From Perkinsus marinus ATCC 50983 (taxonomy: Eukaryota > Perkinsozoa > Perkinsida > Perkinsidae), in assembly GCF_000006405.1 (NCBI RefSeq), contig NW_003211193.1:62001-126000 (forward strand): a stretch of DNA of 64,000 nt, written 5' to 3'. The notes under the pieces are model-generated. The model saw only the letters and a list, made by a program, of their open reading frames with translations. It made no database searches and was not told the origin of the DNA. Shown piece after piece: positions 23,219-34,070 of the stretch; the first letter of the stretch is position 1; each line of letters begins with the position of its first letter. A program made the translations under genes and the position numbers.

Positions 23219-24185
23219 CTAGGCGGATTTTCGCTTCCTATGCCCGGCCTTGGTCCACTCCTCTTCTTGAGATATCGTCACATGTCTTTTGACACCCTTC
23301 AACACGAATGGGCCACTCTTGCCAGACTTCTTGCCTTTGAGATTCTCCACTTCTTCCGAGGAAGACGACTCACCAGCCGCGCCAGCATCAGTCGGCTTCT
23401 CATCAGCTGTAGAGTCAACTGGACGAGCTGCATCTGAACAGAACACATCATGCCCTTCCTCATCGAAACAAGTATAAACTCACTCAGTTCCTTCCCATCA
23501 GACTCCAAGTTAGAATCGCTTGTCCCCGACAGGTCAGCCCTTCCGGTGTTAGTCGCCTCGGAGCTCTCCGTTTCCCCTTCGGGAGTGCCATGGACAACCA
23601 TATCATCAGGCATCGACTCTGGCGACGCGGCTTCATCTGCGGAAGCGCTACAACGCAAGCAAAAACGCAGACGCTGAGCCCCACCTGAGCTCTTCTCCTC
23701 TGTCGGCTGCACATCAGGAGAAGTGTCATTCTCCAGCTTGGTGTTGATAGCTTCAGGCGTCGTCTGGGAAGGGCTCGAGATTTCCGTAGTCGCCTCGCTC
23801 TCAGGCATTGCTGTAGTAGTAACAGGCTCGGCCGTAGTGGTGACAGGCTCGGGCGTAGTGGTGACAGGCTCGGCCGTAGTGGTGACAGGCTCGGGCGTAG
23901 TGGTGACAGGCTCGGGCGTAGTGGTGACAGGCTCGGCCGTAGTGGTGACAGGCTCGGGCGTAGTGGTGACAGGCTCGGGCGTAGTGGTCGTAGGCTTGCG
24001 CGTAGTGGTGGTAGGCTTGCGGGTAGTAGTTACCGCTCTTCCAACTCGTCTCGGTTTTCTATCACAACCTTTCATTCTGAAGACAGACACTATATTGCAC
24101 AACGATCAGGCCAGAGAGAGTCTGCTCACCCGCTCAGCAGGAGTACGACGAGTGAAAGTAGAGTGAAGCCAACGGGCTTGAACAT
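23219..24185 (-). CDS. Chimeric member 5: family start joined to Thr-Pro repeats
   Basis: Exons 24185-24130 (signal peptide, [15 protein letters not shown]), 24076-23484 and 23433-23219; about 287 residues. The first intron has the family phase (2) and exon 2 opens with the family mark MKGCDRK. It then runs into about ten TTT(P/A)EPV units instead of the conserved domain. The rest is Ser/Glu/Asp-rich, with a FCLRCSA pair of cysteines, and ends in a basic tail (GHRKRKSA). It looks mucin-like: many Thr sites for O-glycosylation, secreted or surface. It sits between paralogues 4 and 6, so a recombinant or exon-capture origin within the array is plausible. Confidence 0.75.
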
Positions 24186-24366
24186 TGCAGCGAATGTATA
24201 AGGGGCTTGAAAAGCTACAAGAATGATACGAATCTGAGTTCGAAAACTCGTTCTCCAGCCAAGAGGGCTCTCTTAACATGAATTGACAACGCGAAGTGTT
24301 GAAATGACAGTAACACGGCCAGAAGGCATGAGCAACACTATACAGGGCAAGGCATTGAAGACAGTG

Positions 24367-24955
24367 TTAAACAGGGACGCCAAGGGCTTCTCGACACACA
24401 GACCGGAGGCTCATAGCGCTAGCCGAAGACTCCGTACCGAATGCCGCCCAAATGTCATTGCAGGTCATTCTTGCATGGAGGAGTTTCTCACTGACTCGTT
24501 CGGGGAGATCAGCATCGGCCTTTTGTATAGCTCTGAAGAGAGGCAATAACACGTGAGGACTTGCAAGGCAAAGGCGAGCCTACTTGTGCGAATTGCCGCA
24601 GTCTGCTGTGATAGCGTTGTTCCAAGAGCCATCGAAGCTCTTCACTCTTTCAACCTTAAGTGAATAAGGCATATGAGCTTGGTAACACGATTGGGAACCA
24701 TGGGAGCCCTAAAACAGGCAGAGTGAACCTTGAGGCGATCGAGGCTTTCTAAGCTCACCGCTTTGTTGAGGAAGAGGCCGCTAGCTGACGGTCCATTAGA
24801 TTGACTGCCAGAGGGGGCACTAGTTGTAGTCGACTTGTTCTTACCGCAACCTTGAAGCCTGAGGGAAGACGAATGAACAGGAGCTGTACAGATGGGCGGA
24901 CTTACGTGAAGAGCAACGCTGCTGACAAGGCCGGGAGGAGGGAAGGGGCCTTCAT
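24367..24955 (-). CDS. Five-Cys secreted family, paralogue 6
   Basis: Exons 24955-24906 (signal peptide, MKAPSLLPALSAALLF), 24858-24759, 24708-24584 and 24532-24367; about 146 residues, the shortest member. Family marks: LQGCGKNKST with a Thr/Ser-rich linker; SCYQAHMPYSLKVERV and WNNAITADCG; ARMTCNDIWAAFGT and LRSVC. Phases 2, 0, 2. It is the promoter-proximal gene of the array. Secretion is inferred; function unknown. Confidence 0.8.
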
Positions 24956-25645
24956 ATTGGTAAATGACAAGCTGACAAGATCCCATCTTAGAGCAATCTA
25001 CGGGACATACAGTGTGAGTGGCGTCGGACATGGAAATAGGAAGGCCGCTCGAACGACCGCATGTTTCCAGCCGACGAGGAGTCCAGTACAAGGGCCAAGG
25101 GGAGTCTCTGGGCTCTCATTTATAGCTAACATGCCTCGTTGAGTCGACCAAGCACCGTGGGGGTGTGTACTGAGAGTAAGGTATATCGAATACACTAGAT
25201 GCGGCAACACCAGGATGGACACGAGCGAACACCTCTGACAGGCTCAGACGGGGCTTGGAGTGATCCCTCTAGACGACTTGGGCTACTCTGCTAATAGACA
25301 ACCACTAAGTTGAGCTTATTTGACTGCAGGGGACTCCCTCAGCCATGGAGGGAGGGGAGAGAGTAGGAGACAGCTGGTATCTCGAGCCACGTGAGGAATA
25401 CCGTACGAGTACTCTCGAATGACTCTAGACTAGTCACGGAACGCTCCTACCGATCTCACAGCGAGTTTTAGAATGAATGTAAGCCCAAATTTCACTACTG
25501 GGTTAAGCCTGATTCGTCACCTACCCCCCAACAGCAGCTCGGAAAGCATCAAGCTCGACCATGACATGCGACCGCAGCAATTAGGGCGAGCTCCAAATCA
25601 CTTCGCGCTCTTCTTGCATTACATGCATTCCACCGCGGCAGGCGG
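24956..25645. other. No supported gene
   Basis: Upstream of the secreted array. Only overlapping short frames and no repeats. Confidence 0.4.
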
Positions 25646-26677
25646 CCTCCGCCCGTTCAATAGACCGATTTCGAATTTGAGAAGCGTTTCTAGAAACGAT
25701 TCTGGGATTTTCTGTTCATAGAACCAGCTCCGGAAACGATCCCAGAAACGTTTCCAGAAGTGGTTCTCAGCGCGTTCAAAAGAGCTTGTGCGCGCTTCTG
25801 AGAGCGTTTCCAGAATCGCAGATTCCAGAACCACTCGGAGTGGTTCTGAAAATTTCGTGGCGCGTGACAGAAGCTTCATAGAGAAGAGCACCGAGAAGGG
25901 AAACGTGTGGAGTCCAGAAGAAACAACTCTCCTTGGAGAATTGCCAGTTACGAACTGGCTATGAGGGGCGATACAGCAAGAAAAGAGGTCATACTCAGCA
26001 GGGATATGACGTTTGTCGCCAAACAGACTCGAGAGGGTTTGCGAGTTGGGCCCCAACTGTTGAGCTAGTAACCGGGAGGTCGGAGGTTCGATCCCGGGAC
26101 ATGTGAAAATATATCGGGTCTGGACCCTAGAATGGACCACCTCCAATCCTCTAGAGCAACTCTAGAGGACCGCACTACTGAGGTTGGGCAACCAGGTACC
26201 ACTTACTAACGGGTCAGTAGGTAAACAGCCTACTGACAAGTACTGGTACTCGTTCATAGGTAGACCGCTCAACAGTAAATACTAGTTACTAACTGCTATT
26301 TCGCAAAGTAGTCATTTTAGCTCAGTAGGATAAACTAGTATATTGTGACCCAGGTGTCTCAGGTTCGAATCTTAGTAGAGGTATATTTCGGAATTCAGGG
26401 ATAGTCGAGGAAGTCGAGGTATGGGCTCAGGTTCCATCCCGGAGAGCCTCATTTCTCACGTACTTTATTTATCCATTCTGGGATCGATGCTGGAATCGAT
26501 TTTAAAAATCGTGTGTACTGAACGCGAGTCGGAATTGATTCTGGAATCGCTTCCGAGATCGATTTTCAACTTTCAAAATCGTGTTTATTGAACACGACTT
26601 CAGGAACGATTTCGAAAATCGATTTTGAGAATCGATTCCAGCATCGCACACAGCCTTGTCTATTGAACGGGGGGAGG
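25646..26677. mobile_element. 1-kb element with 20-bp terminal inverted repeats
   Basis: CCTCCGCCCGTTCAATAGAC at 25646-25665 faces its reverse complement at 26658-26677 with one mismatch. The inner 14 bp (CCCGTTCAATAGAC) are perfect. Related words recur inside (CGCGTTCAAAAGA near 25769, ACTGAACGCG near 26518, ATTGAACACG near 26587). The interior is rich in short self-complementary words such as AATCGATTTT and holds two tRNA-like B boxes (near 26080 and 26371). No transposase frame, so it is non-autonomous; superfamily and target duplication not resolved. Confidence 0.65.
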
Positions 26678-26849
26678 AAGGAGGTGGGGAAAACCAGAAA
26701 TTGACTAGTCCAGTTAATTCGTCGAACTGTTTAAGCTTGCTGCCCTATTGATGTTATGTTGGTTCTTCTGAAAACCGCATGCCATATAAAGTGCCAACAG
26801 GATGTGGGAAATTGTTGGTACTAGTCAGGCTTGTGTTACTTAGTCTATA

Positions 26850-28139
26850 ATGAGTGGTCGGCCGAAAGGGCGACCATCGACTGAAGCAGAGGACAAACTT
26901 TTCGAGAAATATAAGTATGTGCGGTTTGTAGAGCGGCAGAAGGTCGAGCGGAAGCTCAAAGGTTGCCGTCGGGAATTGGCTGAATGCATTCAGGGAAAAT
27001 CCGAGGCGAATCCGGAGGAAATTCAACAGCGGATAAACGGCCATCTTGGAGACTTGCAGTACATAAAATTTTACCCACACGGGGAAAAGTACATATCCCT
27101 CTTCCCTAAGGATGGAAAATTAAAACCGCGTGAATCGGCGAAACAGAAGTCTATTCGGGAGTCTATACGGAACCGGCTGGAGAGTAAAAAGGAGATCGAG
27201 GAACGCACCTTGGAGAAACAAGAGACTAAGGAGACCGTGGAGAAACGTGAAACTGTTGATGATTTCTTCGCAGATGACGATAATGTACTAGCGTGGGAAA
27301 TCCGGTGAATTCTTGGTCGTCTCTCACACATTCGATTTACTCATCGTTTACTCACCATAATGAGGTTGCCATCCAGGTAAGCGTATCTACTTCTTCTGTT
27401 GTTGGCAGGTCTCACCGAGACATGACGACTATCGGTCTAGTAAAGGAAAAGGCAAGGGTGAAGGGAAAGGAAAGGGTAAGGGCAAAGGAAAGGGTCGAGA
27501 CGTAGCACCAGATAAGGGTCACGGCAAGGGATGGAGCCATGGAGCGAAACGCTCCCGGCAAACGGAGGAGCACATGGAGAGCTTCAAGGCTCGTAAGACA
27601 GCGGAGGTAATTGGGCGGAATGACGGAGGGTTGTTGATGGTAAATGTTGTACTCAATGGAGATAATCTTCTGGAGATTGTTAGACTGAAAAATGGTAGTA
27701 TAGCGAACAGTAGTCATAAGTGGTAGTGAATGAGTCGCAAGGGACAGCCCGTACTACTGCGACAGTTTAAGCTCATTCTAGAAAGGACGTTCGAAAGTGT
27801 GTGACATGGGGATCGGTAGTTCCGGGATGAACTCCTTGATTTCCACACCTTTGCGGTCTGACGATCATTTGCTGTTTTCAGGACTCGAAGACGTTTGATG
27901 AGGAAGGAGGAGCGCCAGTCCAAGTCAATTCGAAGAACGAACCGGTAAGAGAAATGGGTTTCCAATGTGGAGTAGTAAATGACGGACTCAATAGAATTGA
28001 ATCTGCTACAGAAATCAGCCCAGTCGACGCGTCACGATTTCAGTCCTTCTTGGAAATTATTGATCGCAATGTGCATCATCCTGGCATCAACTGTATAGTT
28101 GATAAAGTCACCGGACTCTTGTCTCTATCAGAAAAATAA
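26850..28139 (+). CDS. EFG1-family rRNA-processing protein
   Basis: Exons 26850-27284, 27409-27606, 27882-27944 and probably 28044-28139. The start KYKYVRFVERQKVERKLKG and the later HLGDLQYIKFYPHGEKYISL, then FPK, match the EFG1 pattern (K-Y-x-x-V-R-F-x-E-R-Q-K; D-L-x-Y-x-x-x-F-P-x-x-x-K-Y-x-S-L-F). A charged coiled segment and DDFFADDD follow, then a Lys-Gly repeat (SKGKGKGEGKGKGKGKGKG). EFG1 acts in the nucleolus in early 18S rRNA processing (family knowledge). The exon 1 donor AAT|GTACTA is chosen because it keeps the Lys-Gly frame open; reading on gives only LAWEIR and a stop. An alternative last acceptor at 28006 would give another C-terminus. Confidence 0.65.
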
Positions 28140-29447
28140 CTGAGTCATTGTACCGAAATAAGCTCAGGGCTCATTTGCATAGGCGAGTTCTTCAGCGCTG
28201 TTTTGAGTATCGCTTGCTGTCTTAGATATCCGCATTGAAGCAACTTGAAGCGCCATCGAATCACCCGTCCTGGGCTGCGAAGGCTGCTCCCTCACAGAGA
28301 GGCACTCTAACCAAGTTCGAAGGTGCTAGGACGACCTTCGACGACTCGGACAGTGATTGAGCGCCTTTCCCTACCAACGTCAAAAAGGTATAATTATCGT
28401 TTCCAGTTAACTTGGAACTGTTTTGTGAGTCGAAGAGTTAGAAGGCTCAGCAACGGTAATGATTCCCGTTGGTCTGACCAACTGCATTCTCATCGCCCAT
28501 CTTCGTGAATGACACTGAGCCATGGAAATCAAAAGTTTCGATGAGGGGTGTTTGCACGGTACATTCACTAAGAAACTACAGTCGGTGGGTCCATATGAGT
28601 TCGGTGTTGGAATTGGTCGATCGGAGGCGCGTCTATACAATACACTCCTTCCCTGCCAAATCGAGAACTATCCTGATGGAACTATCCTATCGTGATGCTT
28701 CACTACATACTAAAAATGCATCGTGATGACACCGTCCATGACCTGCATGAAAGAAACTCGTGCGATGTGAAAGCCGAACGACTGTATCGACGCAACTCTT
28801 TCGATCAATACTCATCCACTCGTTATCAAGATAGCATGCGATACCGCGGCATAATCTCGAAATATTGCTCAGTTGAATAAACCTCATTGGCTGGGCGATT
28901 GGCCATCTACACAGCATCACAGTTGGCTTAATTCTCATAGTGAGCTACGCGAGTAACAAGCTTGCCTCCGATTGCATCCACCCTGATGTTTGGTCGGTGT
29001 CACACATGTCAAGCTTGAAAAGAACACATTGAGCTGCCAAGGATACATCAGACGTTCTAGGATATCCAACCTCGGCATTTGAACTCACTATCAACACAAT
29101 TGTCTGCATATCAGCAATCGGAAAGACCCTGGAGGATCATCATGAGCTCATGCGACTAGCACGATGCTAGTGCGTAAGCGGGTACACCCACCGCTGTCAG
29201 TCTGGCGCGGCTTGCCCGCCTTCGCTCGTCAGTCTCGAAACCGCTCAGGTATCTCTGATGCACTCCAGACAGGTTTCGTATTTGGGTATAGCGTCCATGA
29301 TCTCGTGATGTTGGGGCGCAACGTATCCTTCAACGCAACTCGGGCATATAAACACTTATACACTCGTTATCAAGACATCCTGCAGTGGCCAGGATTATAT
29401 TAAAATGCGCTCACCGGACATTACAAAGCTTCATTAACCTAAATCGG
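28140..29447. other. No supported gene; diverged 60-bp duplicate
   Basis: No coding support. A stretch near 28790-28855 (ACGCAACTCT ... CACTCGTTATCAAGATA) recurs in diverged form near 29330-29395 (ACGCAACTCG ... CACTCGTTATCAAGACA), same orientation. Confidence 0.4.
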
Positions 29448-29758
29448 CTACACATTCGGGCTGAGAGTAGTCTCGGAATCGGTCGTCTCCACAGAAGTAG
29501 CAACAACCTCATCGGTCATAGCAGCTGTGCTGACCGGTAGAGGGGACGTGATAGTAGTAGACTCAACAGGAGCATCGATCGTAGTCGTGACAGTCGCAGC
29601 CTTCGTGACCTGGGTGGTAGCATCAGAATCATCCTTGTCTCTACCGGGAGCTTCCCCAGCTGCCGTGCTTATGGTCACTTCGCCAGTCACAGGAGTTGCA
29701 GTAGTGACAGCAACCTCATCGGTCACAGCAGCTGTGCTGACCGGGAGAGGGGACGTTA

Positions 29759-29812
<54 letters not shown>

Positions 29813-31373
29813 GCACAACAGAAACACTGATCGTAGTAGTGATAGTCGCAGTCTCAGTAGCGACCTGGGTGGTAGCATCAGAATCATCCTTGTCTCTGCC
29901 CGGAGCTTCCCCAGCTGCCGTGGTAATGGCCACCTCGCCAGTCACAGAAGCTGCAGTAGTAGCAGCAACCTCATCGGGCACAGCGGACGTACTGATCGGT
30001 AGAGGGGACGTGATAGTAGTAGGCTCAACAGGAGCATCGATCGTAGTCGTGACAGTCGCAGCTTCCGTGACCTGGGTGGTAGCATCAGGTCCATCCTTGT
30101 CTCTACCGTGAGCTTCCCCAGCCGCCGTGCTGATGGCCACTCCGCCAGTCACAGGAGCTGCAGTGGTGACAGCAACCTCATCGGTCACAGAAGCTGTGCT
30201 GACAGGGAGAGGGGACGTGATAGTAGTAGGCTCAACAGGAGCATCGATCGTAGTCGTGACAGTCGCAGCCTCCGTGACCTGGGTGGTAGCCTCAGAATCA
30301 TCCCTGTCTCTGCCCGGAGCTTCCCCAGCTACCGTGGTAATGGCCGCCTCGCCAGTCACAGGAGCTGCCGTAGTAGCAGCAACCTCATCGATCACAGCAG
30401 CTGTGCTGACCGGTAGAGGGGACGTGATAGTAGTAGGCTCAACAGAAGCATCGATCATAGTCGTCACAGTCGCAGCCTCCGTGACCTGGGTGGTAGCATC
30501 AGAATCATCCTTGTCTCTGCCCGGAGCTTCCCCAGCTGCCGTGGTAATGGCCACCTCGCCAGTCACAGAAGCTGCAGTAGTAGCAGAAACCTCATCGGGC
30601 ACAGCGGACGTACTGATCGGTAGAGGGGACGTGATAGTAGTAGGCTCAACAGGAGCATCGATCGTAGTCGTGACAGTCGCAGCCTCCGTGACCTGGGTGG
30701 TAGCCTCAGAATCATCCTTGTCTCTGCCCGGAGCTTCCCCAGCTACCGTGGTAATGGCCGCCTCGCCAGTCACAGGAGCTGCCGTAGTAGCAGCAACCTC
30801 ATCGATCACAGCAGCTGTGCTGACCGGTAGAGGGGACGTGACAGTAGTAGGCTCAACAGAAGCATCGATCATAGTCGTCACAGTCGCAGCCTCCGTGACC
30901 TGGGTGGTAGCATCAGAATCATCCTTGTCTCTACCGGGAGCTTCCCCAGCTGCCGTGCTGATGGTCACTTCGCCAGTGACAGGAGTTGCAGTAGTGACAG
31001 CAACCTCATCGGTCACAGCAGCTGTACTGGCCGCTACTGTGGTATCGACAGTAGCTTCAGAACCAGTCGTACTCGTTGCTTCGGGAGCAGCTGTGGTACC
31101 TCCTTCGCTTGTAGTAGGCTCAGTAATCTCATCCGTGACTGCAGCAGAGGATGTCGAACCTCGGAGAGCTTCGGTCGGTTCACTCGTGCCGCAGAAGCAT
31201 GATGCATCCGAGCCGAAGCAAGTGCTTGGCGTCTTCCAATACTTACAATACGACCCAGGGTAAGTCGTGGAACACTCTGTGTCGCAGTCAGCGGCGTTGC
31301 CCGTCACGAATTTGATGTCCTGGAAGGCACAGAGAGCTACTAGTACAGCGGAGACAGATCTTGAAGCTGTCAT
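29448..31373 (-). CDS. Mucin-like Thr-rich repeat protein with Cys-rich N-terminus
   Basis: A single uninterrupted frame of about 641 codons, unusual in this intron-rich window. Met at 31373 gives a good signal peptide (TASRSVSAVLVALCAFQDI); Met at 31385 adds four residues. Next come six cysteines in about 35 residues (DCDTECSTTYPGSYCKYW, then STCFGSDASCFC), which look like a small disulphide module. The rest is about eight tandem units of roughly 65-70 residues built from GEAPGRDKDDSDATTQVTEA, VEPTTITSPLPVSTAA and EVAVTTAAPVTGE. One unit is interrupted by a run of about 17 Thr. No membrane anchor or GPI-type tail is evident. Likely secreted or surface, heavily O-glycosylated (inference). Confidence 0.85.
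29761..29811. repeat. (GTA)17 microsatellite coding a poly-Thr run
   Basis: Seventeen perfect GTA triplets on the plus strand, read as ACT codons on the minus strand inside the mucin-like gene. The same motif occurs at 12063-12124. Confidence 0.95.
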
Positions 31374-31385
31374 AGACAAATGCAA

Positions 31386-32083
31386 ATGAGCGACGGAAAG
31401 CTGAGACTAACTTGATGACTAAGAAGGCACCCTTCGAGTGTGATGTGCACAAACACCAACTTACGAGCTGTCATGGCATGCGGGGTCGATAATAACACTG
31501 ACTGTTTCTTTTTTGTTGTGGCGAGCATACGTATCGCCCACTCGTTTCACAAGATACTTTGCTCAGTGCGGTATGCACTCATTCTCCACGGAAGCTGACA
31601 AGCTTTTTAACGAAAGCCTCGTCGTGGAGTGGATTACACAATGACAGAGCAAATCTTGTCCCGTGGATGTGGATTGTTTTTTGAACTTCAGGAGGTTGAC
31701 GGTTGAATTCTATTGAGAGACCGGCCCGGTAGATGATACTAAACAGTCATAACTCCGCAGTGGGTATGGTACATACCTAGTAGCAAGCGAATATAGGGAT
31801 GGGTTTCCCTTCGGATAGGATCACTCGTCCCATTGGAGTTAATGTTAGACACTTTGGCCGAGTGGTTGAGACAGCAACATGGCTAACCGTTGTGGTTTGC
31901 ACGCGGTAGTTCAAATCGCCGAGATATCGACCTCTGCGACCATCAACACATTGTTGATGAGTTGATGAGACCAAGTTGGTCTCGTCCCGTTGCGGGATGG
32001 TATTCCTCTTGCCGAAAAAGTAGTTCCGCTTCCGTCTTTAGTCTCATACGATGTTTGCGCAGTAGACAAGGTTAGTTGGGGGT
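31386..32083. other. No supported gene; degenerate tRNA-Ser-like sequence
   Basis: Near 31857-31930 there is an A box (TTGGCCGAGTGGTTGAG) and a B-like box (AGTTCAAATCGCC) at tRNA spacing. Acceptor, anticodon and T stems do not pair, so it is probably a tRNA-derived relic. Confidence 0.35.
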
Positions 32084-32599
32084 GCCGTAATGGGTGTATC
32101 CCAAGCCGTACAGTTCAAATTCGGCACTTTTCAACTCGGGCAATCGGTGAATGCGTTTCACGATTTTCGAGCAGTTCAATTCCGGACAGTTGAAACCGGG
32201 GCAGAAACCGGCGACGAAGCCGTACCAATCCGGACAGACACCCTTCGGGCAGTGCCAACTGAGGCACTACTAAGCGATTCACTCGGCCAACTCAAGGACT
32301 GGGATAGTTAAATGAAACTTCACAAGTATCATCACGATATCATTCAATTATCGATATCACGGTATCACACAATTGTGTGCTCTCGTCAACAAAAAGACTT
32401 CACACGTTAGTCATTTATTCAATGCTCAGTCATAGATATCGTTCACGGTGATGAACACTTCATCAGAGGATAGGGTGGAAACTTGTGGATTCTCAGGCTG
32501 AGCTACCTTACCAGGGGACTTGCTCCTTTCAAGAGTAGCGCTACAGCTCCGGAGATACTGTATGTATTTCTCATCCACTAATCTGATGGGTGTCGCAGC

Positions 32600-33240
32600 C
32601 CAACACTTGCCGCCCTACTCCGGGAACGTCGCAGCATATGCTCTCTCCAAGGTACCTTCAGTGTTCTTTCTATTGGTGGTGACTTTACGAGAGCATCGCC
32701 TTGCTCTATTCTGGAGAACATCCTAGCGAACTCGTCGAACTTGTCCACTATGTTAGTAAAATAGAATAGAAAGTAGGAGTCGAAGTAACACACAGAGAAT
32801 TTAATCTGTGGTGGAATGCCTCGCAAAGGTTACAGAGATTACCAGTTATAGAGAGCTGCTGCCCAGTGGTACAAGCAAAGGCTTATGATGGTCTGTGGCA
32901 TTAGAGCTTGTATGGCTCGAATCATGCCACTTTCGAAATCAAGAATCACGTGTTCAATGTTGAGGCCATCTCCGAAGAGATAGCGGCATTTCTCATCAAG
33001 TAAATACGAAAAATCCACATAAAATTGCTTAGTTTTCGCTTGTAAAAAACACAGAATAACTGGCGAACCATAACTACTCTTCTTCACATGAATCCCATAC
33101 AATTGGCGGAACAAACTGGAGGAACATTTGAAGGTGCCATCACAGTAGATTTTGACTCCACCCAAAGTGAAGTTTCAGATTCTCACGAGTGCCGAGACAA
33201 ATGAATCTATTTCCCCGGAAGACAGTGTCGAACAGTAGTA
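32600..33240 (-). pseudogene. MULE transposase core, frameshifted
   Basis: The frame ending near 33165 (FDTVFRGNRFICLGTREN) and the frame 33165-32839 together carry the MULE domain: VKIYCDGTFKCSSSLFRQLY with the first catalytic Asp, QTKFYV-like spacing to VILDFESGMIRAIQALMP with the second Asp, and a C-x-x-H (SLCLYHWA). Downstream a third frame reads NLCEAFHHRLNSL, the family's N-x-x-E-x-F-H-x-x-L-N. At least one frameshift near 33165-33180 and a stop after ALYNW separate these parts. The copy is therefore decayed despite its good ends. No zinc-binding N-terminal domain is seen. Confidence 0.75.
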
Positions 33241-33437
33241 CTAGTGACGAGGGCTTAAGCGCCATGTAACGGTCGCAGAAGTTTATCAGGAACAAGACAA
33301 GAACAACGTACAAAATGTAGTATGGCTTTTTGGCGTAATGGTCAGACATGCTGATTAAGATTCTGGAGGTCGTGAGTCCGATCCCTCGCAGAACGAATGC
33401 GAGTAGCCAATTGGGAGGGCGCGCGCGGAGCGCGCCC

Positions 33438-33495
33438 GATTTTTTTCACTATAGTTTCGCGAATGATTCGCGAAACTATAGTGAAAAAAATCGGG
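33438..33495. repeat. Perfect long inverted repeat inside the MULE
   Basis: CCCGATTTTTTTCACTATAG plus TTTCGCGAA on the left is mirrored by TTCGCGAAACTATAGTG plus AAAAAAATCGGG on the right: 28-29 bp arms with almost no loop. A GC-only inverted word (GGGCGCGCGCGGAGCGCGCCC-like) lies just left of it. Confidence 0.85.
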
Positions 33496-33890
33496 TGGAT
33501 GAGTTAACACTGCATGAGTTTGCACTGTATGGGATTAAAGTGCACGAGAGTTTTCCGTTACATTGTACGACTTTGGAATTGTCTGAGAAAACTCGCCTAA
33601 TAGTGTCTGGGATTATATTGCCCGAAAGACGGTGTCCGAGCCGGGAATTGTACGAAAAAAAAGTGCCCGAGTTGAAAAGTGCCGAATTTGAACTGTACGG
33701 CTTGGGATACTACCGCCGTAATGACGATTCCTCACCGCGCGTTGCGGAAGATTCTTCGCGAGTCGCGAATCGCGACCATTATGGTGGCGTTCAATGACCG
33801 GACAGTATTGGTAATCGATACATAGCTGTTTTGAAGCTCATTTCCCCCAGGGAGAGATCATGCACCAGTCAGTGTTTACCTCCTTGACTA

Positions 33891-34070
33891 GCGATCGTCC
33901 CGCTGCGAGACGATCGCCGGAACTGCGAAGGCGACTCTTTTCAAAACCACCTCATTTTTAAGCCTGTACTGCGAGACTCTCGCAGTTCAGGCTTGAAGAG
34001 TTCAGCGTAGCTCACGGTCCTGTCCCGAAACTGGAGTCCAGTCTGGTCTACGTCCAGTCACTGGACGTAG
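33891..34070. repeat. Cluster of three hairpins
   Basis: GCGATCGTC (33891) / GACGATCGC (33909-33917). AGCCTG plus CTGCGAG (33961-33975) / CTCGCAG plus CAGGCT (33979-33993). CTACGTCCAG (34048-34057) / CTGGACGTAG (34061-34070). No protein frame overlaps them convincingly. Confidence 0.75.

Larger units (their letters stand above)
32093..33714 (-). mobile_element. Mutator-like (MULE) DNA transposon with TIRs and 9-bp TSD
   Basis: A perfect 47-bp inverted repeat (32096-32142 against 33664-33710) begins GTATCCCAAGCCGTACAGTT and is built from degenerate short units. Immediately outside lie identical 9-bp direct repeats GCCGTAATG (32084-32092 and 33715-33723), the target duplication size of Mutator. 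Inside on the minus strand is a MULE transposase core. The element is about 1.6 kb, short for an autonomous MULE. Confidence 0.88.

Noticed and set aside
23723-24166. Plus-strand Val/Thr/Gly-rich frame.
   Set aside because: Antisense of the TTTPEPV repeats of gene 5, where the minus strand has a signal peptide and matched splice sites.
29527-31263. Long open frames on the plus strand opposite the mucin-like gene (194 and 378 codons).
   Set aside because: They are mirror frames of the Thr/Ala/Pro-rich repeats. The minus frame has the signal peptide, the Cys module and no stop over its whole length.
33335-33403. Possible tRNA with A box TGGCGTAATGGTCAG.
   Set aside because: Anticodon and T stems do not pair, and it lies inside the MULE.
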